A stretch of 64,000 nt of DNA from contig OX336345.1 in assembly GCA_946902875.1 (NCBI GenBank), forward strand, positions 6,913,395 to 6,977,394, written 5' to 3'. The notes under the pieces are model-generated. The model ran no database searches. It saw only the letters and a list, made by a program, of their open reading frames with translations, and was not told the origin of the DNA. Every line of letters begins with the position of its first letter. Within the stretch, counting starts at the first letter, position 1. The DNA comes from Nematopogon swammerdamellus. Its lineage: Eukaryota; Arthropoda; Insecta; Lepidoptera; Adelidae. Below, one piece after another: positions 22,217-32,012 of the stretch. The position numbers and the translations under genes are program-made.

Positions 22217-22389
22217 TGTGACGTACGGCCTACAGTGATCCTTGTTATTTTCGAATAGTATAGAGGCTGTATTGTATGTACTAAAAAAAATCGAAATTGT
22301 TTTTAGCCAAGACTTCCACGAGTCTAGGTCAAAATTATTTTTATTTTTTACACCTTCGCTGTGCTTGGTTTTATTACAACGAAGACCAA
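22217..22389 (-). other. gag-pol junction
   Basis: Gag ends in TAG at 22390-22392. The pol frame, read backwards from codon 1, stays open only to a TGA about 125 nt upstream, which lies after the gag stop. The frames therefore do not overlap. Simple -1 or +1 frameshifting at the gag stop would not join them in this copy, and reading through the TAG meets a TAA 13 codons on. Confidence 0.65.
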
Positions 22390-23736
22390 CTAGTTTTTTG
22401 AATTATTGTTATGAGTGTTTCCGGCTTGATTTTTATTGTTATTGCCACCACTCTTGTTGTTTGCGCACTTGGGACACTCGGATAACCGAACACCTGGACT
22501 ACCGCAGCCGTAACAGATTAAGTCTTTACGCGCTGGGCACTTATAAGTGAAGTGATCCCTCGACTTACACCTATGGCAGTATTTGTTTTTTACGCCGACC
22601 GCCGATACGTTCGGTCGGTTGGTCGGTTCGGGTTTGCTAAGGGGCTTTGGTGGTTGGTACGCCAAGTCTGACGCCAGTGTGTTAGGACCCGCTACTGGTG
22701 GCTCGTTGAAGACTTTTGATGCGGCCACGCTCGCTTCTATCTTCCGGCATAATGTTTTTAGTTGCGTCACACTTTTTATGTCTACCAACGCCAACTTGTC
22801 GAGGTATATTGGTCGTATGTTGTGAAGCAATGTCTCTAAAATTTCGTCTTCCGACGGCTTTGTTCGTAGCCGTGCGAATAAACAATTCATTGACGCTAAA
22901 TAAATGACGATAGACTCGTCCCTACCCTGCGTTCGCTCGCGGATTTCGGCCTTGAGTCTATAGTCGTAATCGACCACTCCAAACTCCTCTTTCAGTACCT
23001 CTGCCAATTCTTCCCACGTTGAGAAAGAATCCAGATTACCCCTGTACCAGTTTAATGCTGGACCCGTAAAAAGTTCAGCAGAAAGTTGCAGAAGTTTGCT
23101 ACTACTGATGTTCCTACACCTTCTTATTTCATCCACCCTTTCCAAAAACACACGCACGCATCCCCTTCCATCGTACTTTACTTTTAGAGAGTCTGCATGG
23201 AGATTATGGGAGCAATTTACCGTGACTGTCGGAGTCCCTGCGTCACCGGTACTCTGCACAGGCACATTCTCTGTCGTTGCTTCGGTCTCCGCGGCATTGC
23301 ACGAGCTGGAATATTTAAGATAAGTTTTGAGTTTTTTCCATATCGTTACTAGCTGTGCTTCCTCCTCTTTGTCGGAGGGAATCATCCTGTTGGCACGGTG
23401 ATAAAGGTGGTTTAAAAGAGCACGAGTCCTCGCTTGTTTGCCCTCCGCCAGTGCCTTTTCGGCTTCGGCGAATTTTGTATTCATTACGGAGACCTCGTCG
23501 GCAAATGGAATGTCTGTTGTGTCCAAACTCGGGTACACTTTTATCAGTTTTATTATTTGATGTCGCAACCCTGCCACTGTTTCTGCTGGAGAATCACCCC
23601 GTATGCTGACTTCATACTGGAGTTCATCCTTGTGAAGTAGGCCATACTGTATATCGTATGCCATTGTAGTGTATGTAAGTAAGTACCAATATGAAATAGT
23701 AGTAACTAGACTACGTAGGTAGTTACCAAAACACAA
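22390..23736 (-). CDS. gag: gag polyprotein with CCHC zinc knuckle
   Basis: A 448-codon frame. The likely start is the internal ATG at 23664 (MAYDIQYGLL), giving 424 residues, because the first 24 residues look like leader sequence. A capsid-type region spans about residues 185-335 (YDGRGCVRVFLERVDEI, TGPALNWYRG, WEELAEVLKEEF), matching the retrotransposon gag fold. The basic C-terminus has one perfect knuckle CHRCKSRDHFTYKC (C387, C390, H395, C400). A second, C408-C411-C421, has the same spacing but valine (V416) where histidine should be. It ends in an Asn-rich tail. The product packages element RNA into virus-like particles. The 5' leader between LTR and gag is ~400 nt. Confidence 0.92.
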   Translation of the reverse strand: MCFGNYLRSLVTTISYWYLLTYTTMAYDIQYGLLHKDELQYEVSIRGDSPAETVAGLRHQIIKLIKVYPSLDTTDIPFADEVSVMNTKFAEAEKALAEGKQARTRALLNHLYHRANRMIPSDKEEEAQLVTIWKKLKTYLKYSSSCNAAETEATTENVPVQSTGDAGTPTVTVNCSHNLHADSLKVKYDGRGCVRVFLERVDEIRRCRNISSSKLLQLSAELFTGPALNWYRGNLDSFSTWEELAEVLKEEFGVVDYDYRLKAEIRERTQGRDESIVIYLASMNCLFARLRTKPSEDEILETLLHNIRPIYLDKLALVDIKSVTQLKTLCRKIEASVAASKVFNEPPVAGPNTLASDLAYQPPKPLSKPEPTNRPNVSAVGVKNKYCHRCKSRDHFTYKCPARKDLICYGCGSPGVRLSECPKCANNKSGGNNNKNQAGNTHNNNSKN

Positions 23737-24131
23737 AATTCAATAAAACGGAGTTATTGAAATAAAATCAACTACTGCCAGTGAGTAACTAGGCGAACGC
23801 TTACAAACAACAATTTAAAACAATAATATCACCGCACAGTGAGGCTAGTGCAAAATTTAAAAAATGTGAAAAAATTTATGTAAAAAAAAAACAACTATAT
23901 TAACACTAATATTACTAACCCTCACTGTGCCACCTTCTTCGCGCCCCCGCTCTGAACGAACAACTAGTATTCAGAGCGGTTCTGCTGTCCCAACCTTTGC
24001 CGGATTCTTACCGGCAGGCGTTGGCTCGGCCTGTGGCTAGACGTATTCTTTCTCCGTAGCCACACAGATAATAATGCACATAAAGCGGAAAATTTGTATT
24101 AATCCAGAAATAAGACCTGTTCGTGCGTCAC
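23737..24131 (-). other. 5' leader of the Ty3/gypsy element
   Basis: The untranslated stretch between the 5' LTR and gag. On the minus strand the first bases inside the LTR are GTGACGCACGAACAGG, where the primer-binding site should lie. I cannot name the matching tRNA. Confidence 0.6.
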
Positions 24132-25435
24132 TGTTACCTGTCTATTTTTATAGCAATATAAATAAAACCCAGGTGTACAATTTGTAGATTTATTCGGTCG
24201 TTTCTACAATTAATTGGTATATAAATAGGGTCTCTGGATTAAATACAAGTCCTCGGCGTGCTGCGTCCGCTCGGCGAACAAAGAATTCCTACCTACCTAC
24301 CTAGTCAGCTGACTAAGGAAGAATAGGAGCGATCGCACCGGTTTATTGACGGACGGCGTGGTCTTCTTCTCCGTCTTCCCGCACAATCAGCCGGAGGCCT
24401 AGCCTCTCGACGCGCAGCTCCCACGGCACGGCGTTCCGCTGAACACAGCAGAGCCGCCGGCAGCCCAGCGACAGGTGAATCGCTGACTCGCAGGGGTGGC
24501 GTCGACGGGGCACTCTCCGACCGTCCTGACCGCTCGCGCGGTGACGGGAGCGGAAGTCGGGAAGTTGTCTTGGAGCGAAGCCCGTACCAAACTCTGCGCG
24601 ATAGGGATAAATATCACACGCCGCACTAACATAATCACCATGGAGCGGCGGTGGGGCCCTATCACGCAGTAAAAACACAATTTACCATTTTGTGAAACGT
24701 GGCTCCGATGTCGGTAGCCGTTATAAAAATTTTACATGTTGAAATTTACAGATTTTATATAAATTGGCGTTCGCCTACTCACCCACTGACGTGGAGTTTA
24801 CTTCTCGTTCAAGGCGAGATGTGAAAATATTCCTAATACTCTTTTCACATTATTTTAAGCTTGAACAAAAGAATTGTGCTGAGAGCGTGCACCAATCTCT
24901 GACAGCCGGAAGAAAAGTAATATCTGTCGCACTGTCCTATCCTTCGTGGTTCGCTCTCGGGTCCGCGACTCCGTTCGCTCTTTCTCTTGACGTGCTGCCT
25001 CGCTCCCTGGTATCGGCGAGCGAGACAGCACTTCATTCGTCTGTGAGCAGCGGCGCGGACCGTCGAACGAGTTGACGCCCATTAAATGTTAATTTATTTG
25101 ATTCTACTCACAACTGTGAAGTAAAGATTTTACAATTAATACCATTATTTTATTTATCATTTTAACTATTAATATTATCCAATACCGGCGCACGAAGCGA
25201 CGCGACTCTGATCGAGTTGCTGTGTTGGTTGATGTCAGATCAAAGATTGATTGAATCGAATTGATTGATGGTTGATTGACGTCAGCTGCAAACATAACGC
25301 GCGGCCGTATTCTGGTCGCCGTATTTGAGTCGCTTTCGTCCGTGAGCGGCGGCAATATTTAAAATACTGAAACAAATAACTAAACAGAACCGAAGGGTCG
25401 TGTTACGGCAGACCTTGCGGTTTTGCAACGTAACA
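24132..25435 (-). repeat. 5' LTR of the Ty3/gypsy element
   Basis: Same length as the 3' LTR and, as far as I can read, the same sequence. It should carry the element's promoter in its minus-strand 5' portion. Its first codons (from 25435 downward) create a spurious C-terminal extension of the LINE frame that runs into it. Confidence 0.95.
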
Positions 25436-25439
25436 CCTG
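25436..25439. other. Target-site duplication of the Ty3/gypsy element (CCTG), right copy
   Basis: Matches 16416-16419. Confidence 0.85.
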
Positions 25440-27159
25440 CTACTCCCCAGAATTCTAACCCGAATATCATTGTGGAGTAGAAATATCCGTAATATGCGTT
25501 TACCATTGTTTTTATGTCACATGATTGGGCCAGAATTCTGAGACAGTAGCATGCTTTACTCAATTTGGCACAAACACTGTCGATGTGGTCCGAGTACCTG
25601 AGGTTGTTGTCGAGCGTAAGACCTAAGAATTTATGGGACTTTTGGAACTCGATGACATCTCCGAAATGTCGAACACACATATTATTTCCTAAATCCCCTC
25701 TATTGATTATCGTGAAATGCACACATCCTGTTTTTGATTTATTCATCAGTAGCTTGTTTGCTGTGAACCAGTCGAATAAAGCTATTAAGCAGTATTCTAA
25801 CTTGTTTAGCAATTCTGTTTGATCTTTTGCTTTAACAATTGCATTGGCATCGTCTGCGTACAATATTAGTAATGCGCATTTTATTGCATCTGGTAAATCA
25901 TTAATGAAAAGTAAGAATAATAGTGTCGACAATATGGAACCCTGTGGAACGCCGTATGTTATTTTGAAGGGTGCCGAGATTGAATCCGTCAGTTCGAGGT
26001 CAAGCATGCTTTTTACTGACACTTGCGCTTTTCTATCGTGTAGGTATGTTCGAAACCAGTCCAAAGCAATCCCACGTATTCCGTAGAATTCTAATTTGTT
26101 GAGCAACAAACCGTGGTCTACGAGATCAAACGCCTTAGACAGGTCCACGAACACACCCGCGACTCGTTCTTGTTTGTCAAGACTCTCCAGTATGGCTGTG
26201 GTGAGTTGGTAGGTGGCTGACGATATAGATCTGCCGGGACGGAATCCATGCTGCGAGTCGGTAAGTATTCCATTCAGTTTTATAAAGTTCATGAGCCTGC
26301 CGTAGATAGCTTTTTCGAAAATTTTGGAAAATACAGGAAGTATTGATACCGGCCTATAGTTTTCCACTGCGGATTCCGCTCCTTTTTTGAACAATGGCAA
26401 AATCTTAGCGTTTGAGAGAGCTGAGGGGAATGTTCCTGTTTGAAAAGATAAATTAATAAGAAATGTTATTATATTTAATATAGGTCCATAACATTTTTTA
26501 AGAAGGGATACAGGCATTCCGTTAATATCTTGTGAATTTTTGTTTTTTAGTGATCCTATAAGCTTCATGATTTCTTCCGTGTCGCAAGGCCTGAGGAAAA
26601 ACGTATTTGAAATTGGCTTAATGTTTTCCCTGAGTAGTTTATAAGATGTTTCCGTACATTGCGGCATGGTAAGGAGAAGTTTTTCTGCAATGCTCGAGTA
26701 ATGTTTACCAAATTCTTCTGCTACTCTCTGTGGTTCTGAGGTTACCTGGCCTTCACTAGTAACTAGTTTAATATTTTTTACGATTCCCCTGTGAGTGCCC
26801 TTCGAAGTTTTTCGTTTCACAATGTTCCACATTGTCTTCTGCTTGTTATCACTGTTTTCTATTATTGCTTTATAGTAATTAGCCTTTTCAGTTTTAATTT
26901 GCACGTCATATTTAACTTTTACTTTATTTAGTGTATTTGTGTATTCGCGGCTTTCCGTTGTGCGTCTTAGCATATCAAAAATTTCAATTTTATTCTTTAG
27001 GTTTTTACTATCTTCTGAAAGCCATGGTGCTAATTCTTTTCTTTTATTTGTACTATATTTCTTTGGTGTAATTGGGAAACTTGAATTAAAAATGTATGTG
27101 AATTGAGTAAAAAATAAATCAAAAGCGATATTTGCAAAACCCTTGATAAACCCTACCAC
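25436..27159 (-). pseudogene. CR1/L2-like LINE ORF2, RT part (5' truncated, interrupted)
   Basis: 575 codons before the LTR junction. RT blocks in order: AKILPLFKKG and ENYRPVSILPVFSKIFEKAI (about 251-285), DSQHGFRPGRS (301-311), VFVDLSKAFDLVDH (336-349), YGVPQGSILSTLLFLLFIND (402-421), LILYADDANAIV with the catalytic YADD at 434-437. The endonuclease domain is absent: the element is truncated at 27144, and the first five codons (MVGFI) are mostly read from the SINE it landed in. No internal stop or frameshift is seen, so this is a young copy killed by truncation and then by the Ty3/gypsy insertion. I cannot separate CR1, L2 and Daphne by eye. Confidence 0.85.
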
Positions 27160-27312
27160 TTAGTAAGGCAAGAAGGGAAGGGACCTACAGCTTAACTTAG
27201 AATCCGAAACTTGGTCAGCATCCAATGGTCGAGCGGTCACCCATCCAAGTAAGCGCCCAGGGTTGCTTAATAACAGTTGACCGACCGCACCACTGAGCTA
27301 CCGAGGCTGAAA
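27145..27312 (-). mobile_element. SINE-A copy 3, 5' half (head)
   Basis: The minus strand begins GCCTCGGTAGCTCAGTGG, then the 5S-like TTAAGCAACCCTGGGCGC and ACTTGGATGGGTGACCGC, a TTTCGGATTC B-box-like region, and AGGTCCCTTCCCTT with CTTACTAAGTGGTAGGG. It breaks at the LINE. It sits inside the decayed Jockey-like LINE. Confidence 0.85.
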
Positions 27313-28065
27313 GACCTATTTTGCAGCTATTTCCTATAGGCCTAGTTCTTAGCGTCAATAACCAGCCTGGAATGACGATCGAACCAAGGCTTAAGGCGTC
27401 CACCGATGGGAACGATGGATGGAGAAATTCATACCCTGTGCGATCACATCGACGACCGATTGGGCACACAGGTATAGGTCTGAAAAAGAGTCAAACGTCG
27501 CGCCAAGGGTATGCACGCAGGAAGGAACGGAAGTCATCCCATTGTGCTAACCGGTAGTGCCAAACTGTCCGCGTACTACATTCACGTGCTTCTGCGAAGT
27601 GTACAGTTGGCACAGTTGAGCGTATAAGGCAATGGTCGGAGTTACCGAGGGGAGCCTCAATCCTCACCCTGTAGCCATTTGGCTCAATAGTCAGGACAAG
27701 GTCCAATAAACTAGGTCGATGGGCAGGGTTATCCGATATCCTAGTAGTTCCGGACACCAACTGCGTCAATCCGTGTGCAATGGCTAAGTTACCAGCTAGT
27801 TACAGGCTGACCTCCAAGTGCAGGAAAGTGACATCAGGAGTTTTTCGCCTGCGACCTGTGGTACCGAACCGGGCGACATGGTGGAGAACCTGTCTACAAC
27901 ATATTGAAGGTGAAAATAGATCCCGTTTAGGCGCAGGATGATTGCCTGTCGCCTGACATTTCTCAGCTATGCGAGGTCTAGGACGGTGGCAAAGCCTACA
28001 GACATCGTCGCAATGAGTGTCGGACTTGCTGAGCTCTACTTGAGTTTGAACCGCCACTGGCATAG
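27313..28065 (-). pseudogene. Decayed Jockey-like LINE, endonuclease part
   Basis: The minus-strand frame 27491-27769 reads LTQLVSGTTRISDNPAHRPS, then LLDLVLTIEP, EAPLGNSDHCLIRS and YPWRDV. These are the C-terminal blocks of an apurinic-type LINE endonuclease, including the SDH motif with its catalytic His. The frame shifts downstream, where SIVIPGWLLTLR-type sequence appears, and upstream (27800-28063) into non-coding remains. It belongs with the RT remnant at 13968-15000. Confidence 0.75.
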
Positions 28066-28784
28066 TAGATTGCTAGATTCGTAATTTGGTGAACTCCATT
28101 CAGCTCCAGAGAACACTACCAAGGCTTAACACAGCGACCCTTCGGCCAAAGAACTCATCAACAAGATGAGGGTCAGGCAACACAAATTCTCGTGCATCAC
28201 CACAGGTGCGCCCTGGTCCACAGGAACGCCAACCTATATAGAGACCGCACCGTACACCGTACGTACAGGGATAGCACCGCTGGAGGAGTATCTCCAGACG
28301 CTGTCCACGGGCTTCTTCAAGGGGCGTACTGACACGACAGCCCGCTGATCGCTAGCGCTTGCGACTACCGACTGTGGGATCCATCAACACGGCGCTCTCT
28401 GTCGATCGGGCGCCGGGGTCGATGTCGAGCAAGCAGGCGGTTTGACTGACATTCGCTTCTCATTGGCAGTTCTCTTCACCACTCGCAGCTGCAGCGGCTT
28501 CGATGCCGCTCGCCCTTAGCCAGTAGTCAGTCACTGCGGCCGCCCTAACTTATGGCGGACAAAGTGACCGCTCCTACCCATGGCTCCTACTCACCAACCA
28601 GCCGACCACGGCGACTGTGCAATTTTATATAGAGCGGACAAAGTGACGGCAGGCCTCACGGGGTTACCGGGCAAAAAAGACCGGTTACGGTGTGAGAGTT
28701 TTACGACTAATACCTTGTTTTCCTTCGCAGATTCCAAATTCCAGCGACCCTTTAATTTTTTTTTATATTATTCTTTAAATATTT
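28066..28784. other. Interior of the large TIR element, not interpreted
   Basis: GC-richer than its surroundings. GAGCGGACAAAGTGAC-like sequence occurs near 28630 and GGCGGACAAAGTGACC near 28553. It is possibly the 5' region of the Jockey-like LINE. No coding motif is identified. Confidence 0.35.
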
Positions 28785-29454
28785 CTTCAAGTATAACCAT
28801 ATTTTGATAGATACTATCGGCAATAGATACGTCGAATCGCAGAGCAGCAACATTTGGAAAATTTACCGAACTCTTCTCCCGCCAGTCCCGCCACCCGCTC
28901 ACTTGCTCTGACCACTGGTATAGCTGGATTAATAAAGTGTTCACAGTTTTATGATAAATATATCTTTAAACGGTCCTATGATTACACATGAACGATTTTA
29001 GAACTTAGTAACAAGGCGGCTATCCGATATTCAACTTGGCCGACTAGGAAATGCTCCAAGGTGAGGGCAGGCAACCAAGGTTTTTTATGAATTAGGTTAT
29101 CAGAACTATCGAATGGCGTGACTGTCATCTTGGTACTCGATGACGTAAATTTGACCATTTTTCACCACTCTTAAATTTGCCCGACTCCAAAAACTGCCAA
29201 GGTAGGACGAGGCAACCTAGTATTTTTGTGCTCTTCTTGATGACCTTTATCGAATGTGCCAGGTCTCCAGTTGGTACTCGATGACGTAAATTGCACCAAA
29301 AAAATGACATGTTTAATTACCTTTTACACAAAACGTGCCAGGATTTGCTCAGGCAACCCTGTATATTTTAGATGCCTATCCTATTCTAGACCACCACAAA
29401 CTAGTCCCATCTTGGTACTCGATGACGTTGGTTTTTTACGGTGCGCTCTCGTAC
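28785..29454 (-). repeat. Right terminal inverted repeat of the large element
   Basis: The complement of 12591-13425. The conserved TGGTACTCGATGACGT occurs three times with ACGT at 29143, 29284 and 29425, again exactly 141 bp apart. It lacks the ~150-bp block present in the left arm. The 123-codon plus frame at 29256 mirrors a minus frame at 12568-12789 only because the arms are inverted copies; it is not a gene. Confidence 0.85.
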
Positions 29455-29540
29455 TATCCGTAACCAATCCTTTCTTGCACGCAAAGCGAAAGGGATCGGG
29501 AGGGGGCTGGCGGCCGCCGCAAGCCACAAGAATGCCACAT

Positions 29541-29682
29541 TACATTACATACATACGTACCACACGCTATACGCCGACAATCGGGGTAAGCAGAGTAATC
29601 GGTGATGTGCTGCAAGCACTCTGTTAGTGCATTCTGGTAGAAAGCATTCGCAAGATAACTATCAAGCAGCAAAACCCACCTT
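29541..29682 (-). repeat. Repeat B, copy 3, 3' half (split by SINE-A)
   Basis: CATACATACGTACCACACGC, CGACAATCGGGGTAAGC, the TGCTGCAAG hairpin half and ATCAAGCAGCAA. It continues at 30077. Confidence 0.75.
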
Positions 29683-30076
29683 TTTTTTATTTATTTTTTT
29701 ATGGAAACTGACACGGTTGGCTACATCACCTACAACGTCCGCGATGTCAGCCCATAACACCGGGTGAACTAGGTGCCATGTCAGTGCTTCCCCCTTTGAT
29801 CGTGCCGGCTACACTGAACTGGTCGGAAAACACAAACTATTTACATAGCCGTTTCAACCGACGTTTCATTCAGTGCGGTGGTACCAACCCGGGCGGGTTA
29901 AGCCCTACCACCAAGTAAGATTAGGAGGGAAGGGACCTACAGTTTTACGAGGAATCCGAACCTCGGTCAGCCTCCAACGGTCAGCGGTCACCCATCCAAG
30001 AACTGACCGCACCCAGCGTTGCTTAACATTCAATAGCGACAGTTGACTGTCTGCACCACTCAGCTATCGAGGCGGG
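29683..30076 (-). mobile_element. SINE-A copy 4 (full length, inserted in repeat B)
   Basis: On the minus strand: GCCTCGATAGCTGAGTGG head, 5S-like GTTAAGCAACGCTGGGTGCG and TTGGATGGGTGACCGC, GAGGTTCGGATTCCTC, the shared core, body and A-rich tail. It interrupts repeat B between GCAGCAA and CCTGCTACATGACTCGG. With copy 8 it is one of the two best-preserved copies. Confidence 0.88.
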
Positions 30077-30238
30077 CCTGCTACATGACTCGGTGAAAGG
30101 ATCGCGCCAAGGTGAGAGGTGGCTACCCTGTCGAACCTATAGCTTGTCCTTATCCCTTAGCCACTTTTTACGACGTGCACGGGGAGAGATACAGTGGGGC
30201 TATTCTTTTTAAGTACCAGTCCCACACGGTACCCCAGA
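30077..30238 (-). repeat. Repeat B, copy 3, 5' half
   Basis: CTGCTACATGACTCGGTG through CCACTTTTTACGACGTGCAC to GTCCCACACGGTA, the minus-strand version of the repeat B 5' end. Confidence 0.75.
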
Positions 30239-30239
30239 C

Positions 30240-31128
30240 GCTATTTTCTCTATAAACGTATCTACTATAATATCTATTATTCTATTATACTTCAAAATAG
30301 TTTTCTAGTAGTAGTACTTAGATTAAATGGACAACTTTAGAATTATTTATTAATTAACCTTTGCATGCCGCAGCTATCACCTCGGAAAGCGCGTGTGACC
30401 GACAGACATACCCATGGACCATTTTGTAGGCATCAGTGGCTACGGAACCCTAGAAAAAAAAAACAAAGATAAGAACCCAATTATGAATTCACCGGGCTGT
30501 GAAAAGGTGTCAAAACAATGTCCATCTCCCGTCCGCGGGCGGCTCGGAGGTGCGATTGCTAATGTATGATGACGTGCGCGTGATTTTGTTGCCTATTAAC
30601 TTGATAAAGATGACAGATAAGAAATTGTTTTATTAGAGTGAGTCGACCTGTGAGAAGCGTATCGGTGTATAAAGTTAATTAAATGGTAGGTTACATTTAT
30701 ATAATAATACCTAATTCGTAATATGTCGTTGAATGTGGGATATAGTGAGCTTCGTTGATAAAAACAGTTCTATAAATTAATTGAATGTTTGTGGAAAAAC
30801 ATTTAACTTAGGGCCACTTTAACCACTGTGGTGTAAAATGTATCCACTAAAGCCATATAATAAAAAAAGTCTCGGACGCAAACCAAAGCTACAAATGGAC
30901 CTAAAAAGTTGTAAGATCCCATGCAGAGCCAGGTTTTTTCATATCATTGAAGACCCAATTCAATAATGTTGCAAATAATCAATATTAGTTATTCGATCCA
31001 TTTAACATCTTCATTTCTATAAAACCATATCTTGACTTGACAATCAAACAGCACAAACAAATCGCTTCCCAAACTATCTAGGTATATAAATAACTATATA
31101 GTAATAATAATAAACTAACTAGGTATTG
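30240..31128. other. No gene recognised
   Basis: AT-rich. A short GACAGACATACC motif lies near 30400 beside 'GGAACCCTAG', a possible family-H relic. No coding sequence. Confidence 0.4.
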
Positions 31129-31459
31129 TACCGTGTGGGGCCGGTACTTTAAAAGAATAGCCCCACTGCATCTCTCCCCGTGTATGTCGTAAAAGGCGAC
31201 TAAGGGATATGACTCCCTTCTTATATCACTAGGTGGTAGGGTTTAACCCGCCCGGGTTGGTACCACCGCACTGAATGAAAGGTCGGTCGAAACGGCTATG
31301 TAAATAGTTTGTGTTTTCCGTCCAGTTCAGTGTAGCCGGCACGACCGAAGGGAAGCACTGACTTGGCACCAAGTTCACCCCGTGTTATGGGCTGACATCA
31401 CGGATGTTGTAGGTGATGTAGCCAAACATGTCAGTTTCAATAAAAAAAAATAAAAAAAC
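31129..31459 (+). mobile_element. Chimeric SINE: repeat B head fused to SINE-A body (copy 5)
   Basis: TACCGTGTGGGGCCGGTACT through GTCGTAAAAGGCGACTAAGG is repeat B. After GGATATGACTCCCTTCTTAT the sequence is SINE-A core (CTAGGTGGTAGGGTTTAACC), body, tail and A run. The same junction occurs at 42136-42466. It lacks the tRNA/5S-like head. Confidence 0.85.
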
Positions 31460-31712
31460 ATTTATTTTCAGTAAACTGGTATTAAGTAAAGTAGCTACGT
31501 TCATATTATTGTTAAAATATTTTAGCTGTCCGATTACAAAGATCCTGCATCTTTTAATCGGCCAAAAGTTGCTTCGAGAAAAGTACGGTACGGCCGTGTT
31601 TGCTCGACTTGGCGGGGGCACTGTATTATATGATAAATGTCACTTTAACCGACAGATAAATATTATCCGATAATTAAGCTTAGCCTAAAATTAAATGTCA
31701 TATTTATGTTGT
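31460..31712. other. No feature recognised
   Basis: The frame 31428-31673 runs from the SINE tail into AT-rich DNA and is not supported as a gene. Confidence 0.4.
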
Positions 31713-32012
31713 AATTAAGCAAATCTGGGCGCGGTCAAAAATTGGGATGGGTTCGACCGTTGAAGCTGGCCGTGATTCGGATTCCTCGCAAAACTGTTAA
31801 GTAGGTGTCTTCTCTTCTTACCTTACTAGGTGGTAGGGCGGTGGTCGCTCGAAGCGGCTATTTAAATTGTTCGTGTTTCCCGTCCAGTTCAGTGTAGTCG
31901 TCGAGACCAAAGGGAAGCACTGACATGGCGCCTACTTCACCAAAGTTTTGTGTGCTGATACCACGAATGTTGTAGGTAATATAACCAACCGTGTCATTTT
32001 CCATAAAAAAAA
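31713..32012 (+). mobile_element. SINE-A copy 6 (5' truncated, internally deleted)
   Basis: It starts within the 5S-like block (TTAAGCAAATCTGGGCGCGG), has GGATTCCTCGCAAAACTG and CCTTACTAGGTGGTAGGG, loses the usual CCACCGCACTG segment, then has AGCGGCTATTTAAATTG, GTCCAGTTCAGTGTAG and the tail CCGTGTCATTTTCCAT plus A run. Confidence 0.8.

Larger units (their letters stand above)
16420..25435 (-). mobile_element. Full-length Ty3/gypsy LTR retrotransposon (9,016 bp)
   Basis: Two 1,304-bp LTRs (16420-17723 and 24132-25435, exact offset 7712) enclose gag and pol on the minus strand, in the order protease, RT, RNase H, integrase that defines Ty3/gypsy. A polypurine tract abuts the 3' LTR. There is no envelope gene: the 1.4 kb between pol and the 3' LTR has no long frame. 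The LTRs look identical, the 4-bp target duplication is intact, and pol has all catalytic residues, so the insertion is recent. The primer-binding site was not identified. The sequence just inside the 5' LTR reads GTGACGCACGAACAGG on the minus strand. Confidence 0.95.
12591..29454. mobile_element. Large element bounded by long TIRs, host of a nested transposon stack
   Basis: The outer ends are inverted copies beginning GTACGAGAGCGCACCG at 12591 and ending with the complement at 29454, flanked on both sides by TA (12589-12590 and 29455-29456). Because GTAC is its own complement, the target duplication could instead be 4-bp GTAC with TIRs starting GAGAGCGC. The 16.9-kb span is mostly later insertions: a decayed Jockey-like LINE, a SINE-A, a CR1/L2-like LINE and a Ty3/gypsy element. 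No transposase for the outer element is recognised, so its superfamily is unknown. It could be a non-autonomous long-TIR DNA transposon or a foldback element. Confidence 0.7.
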
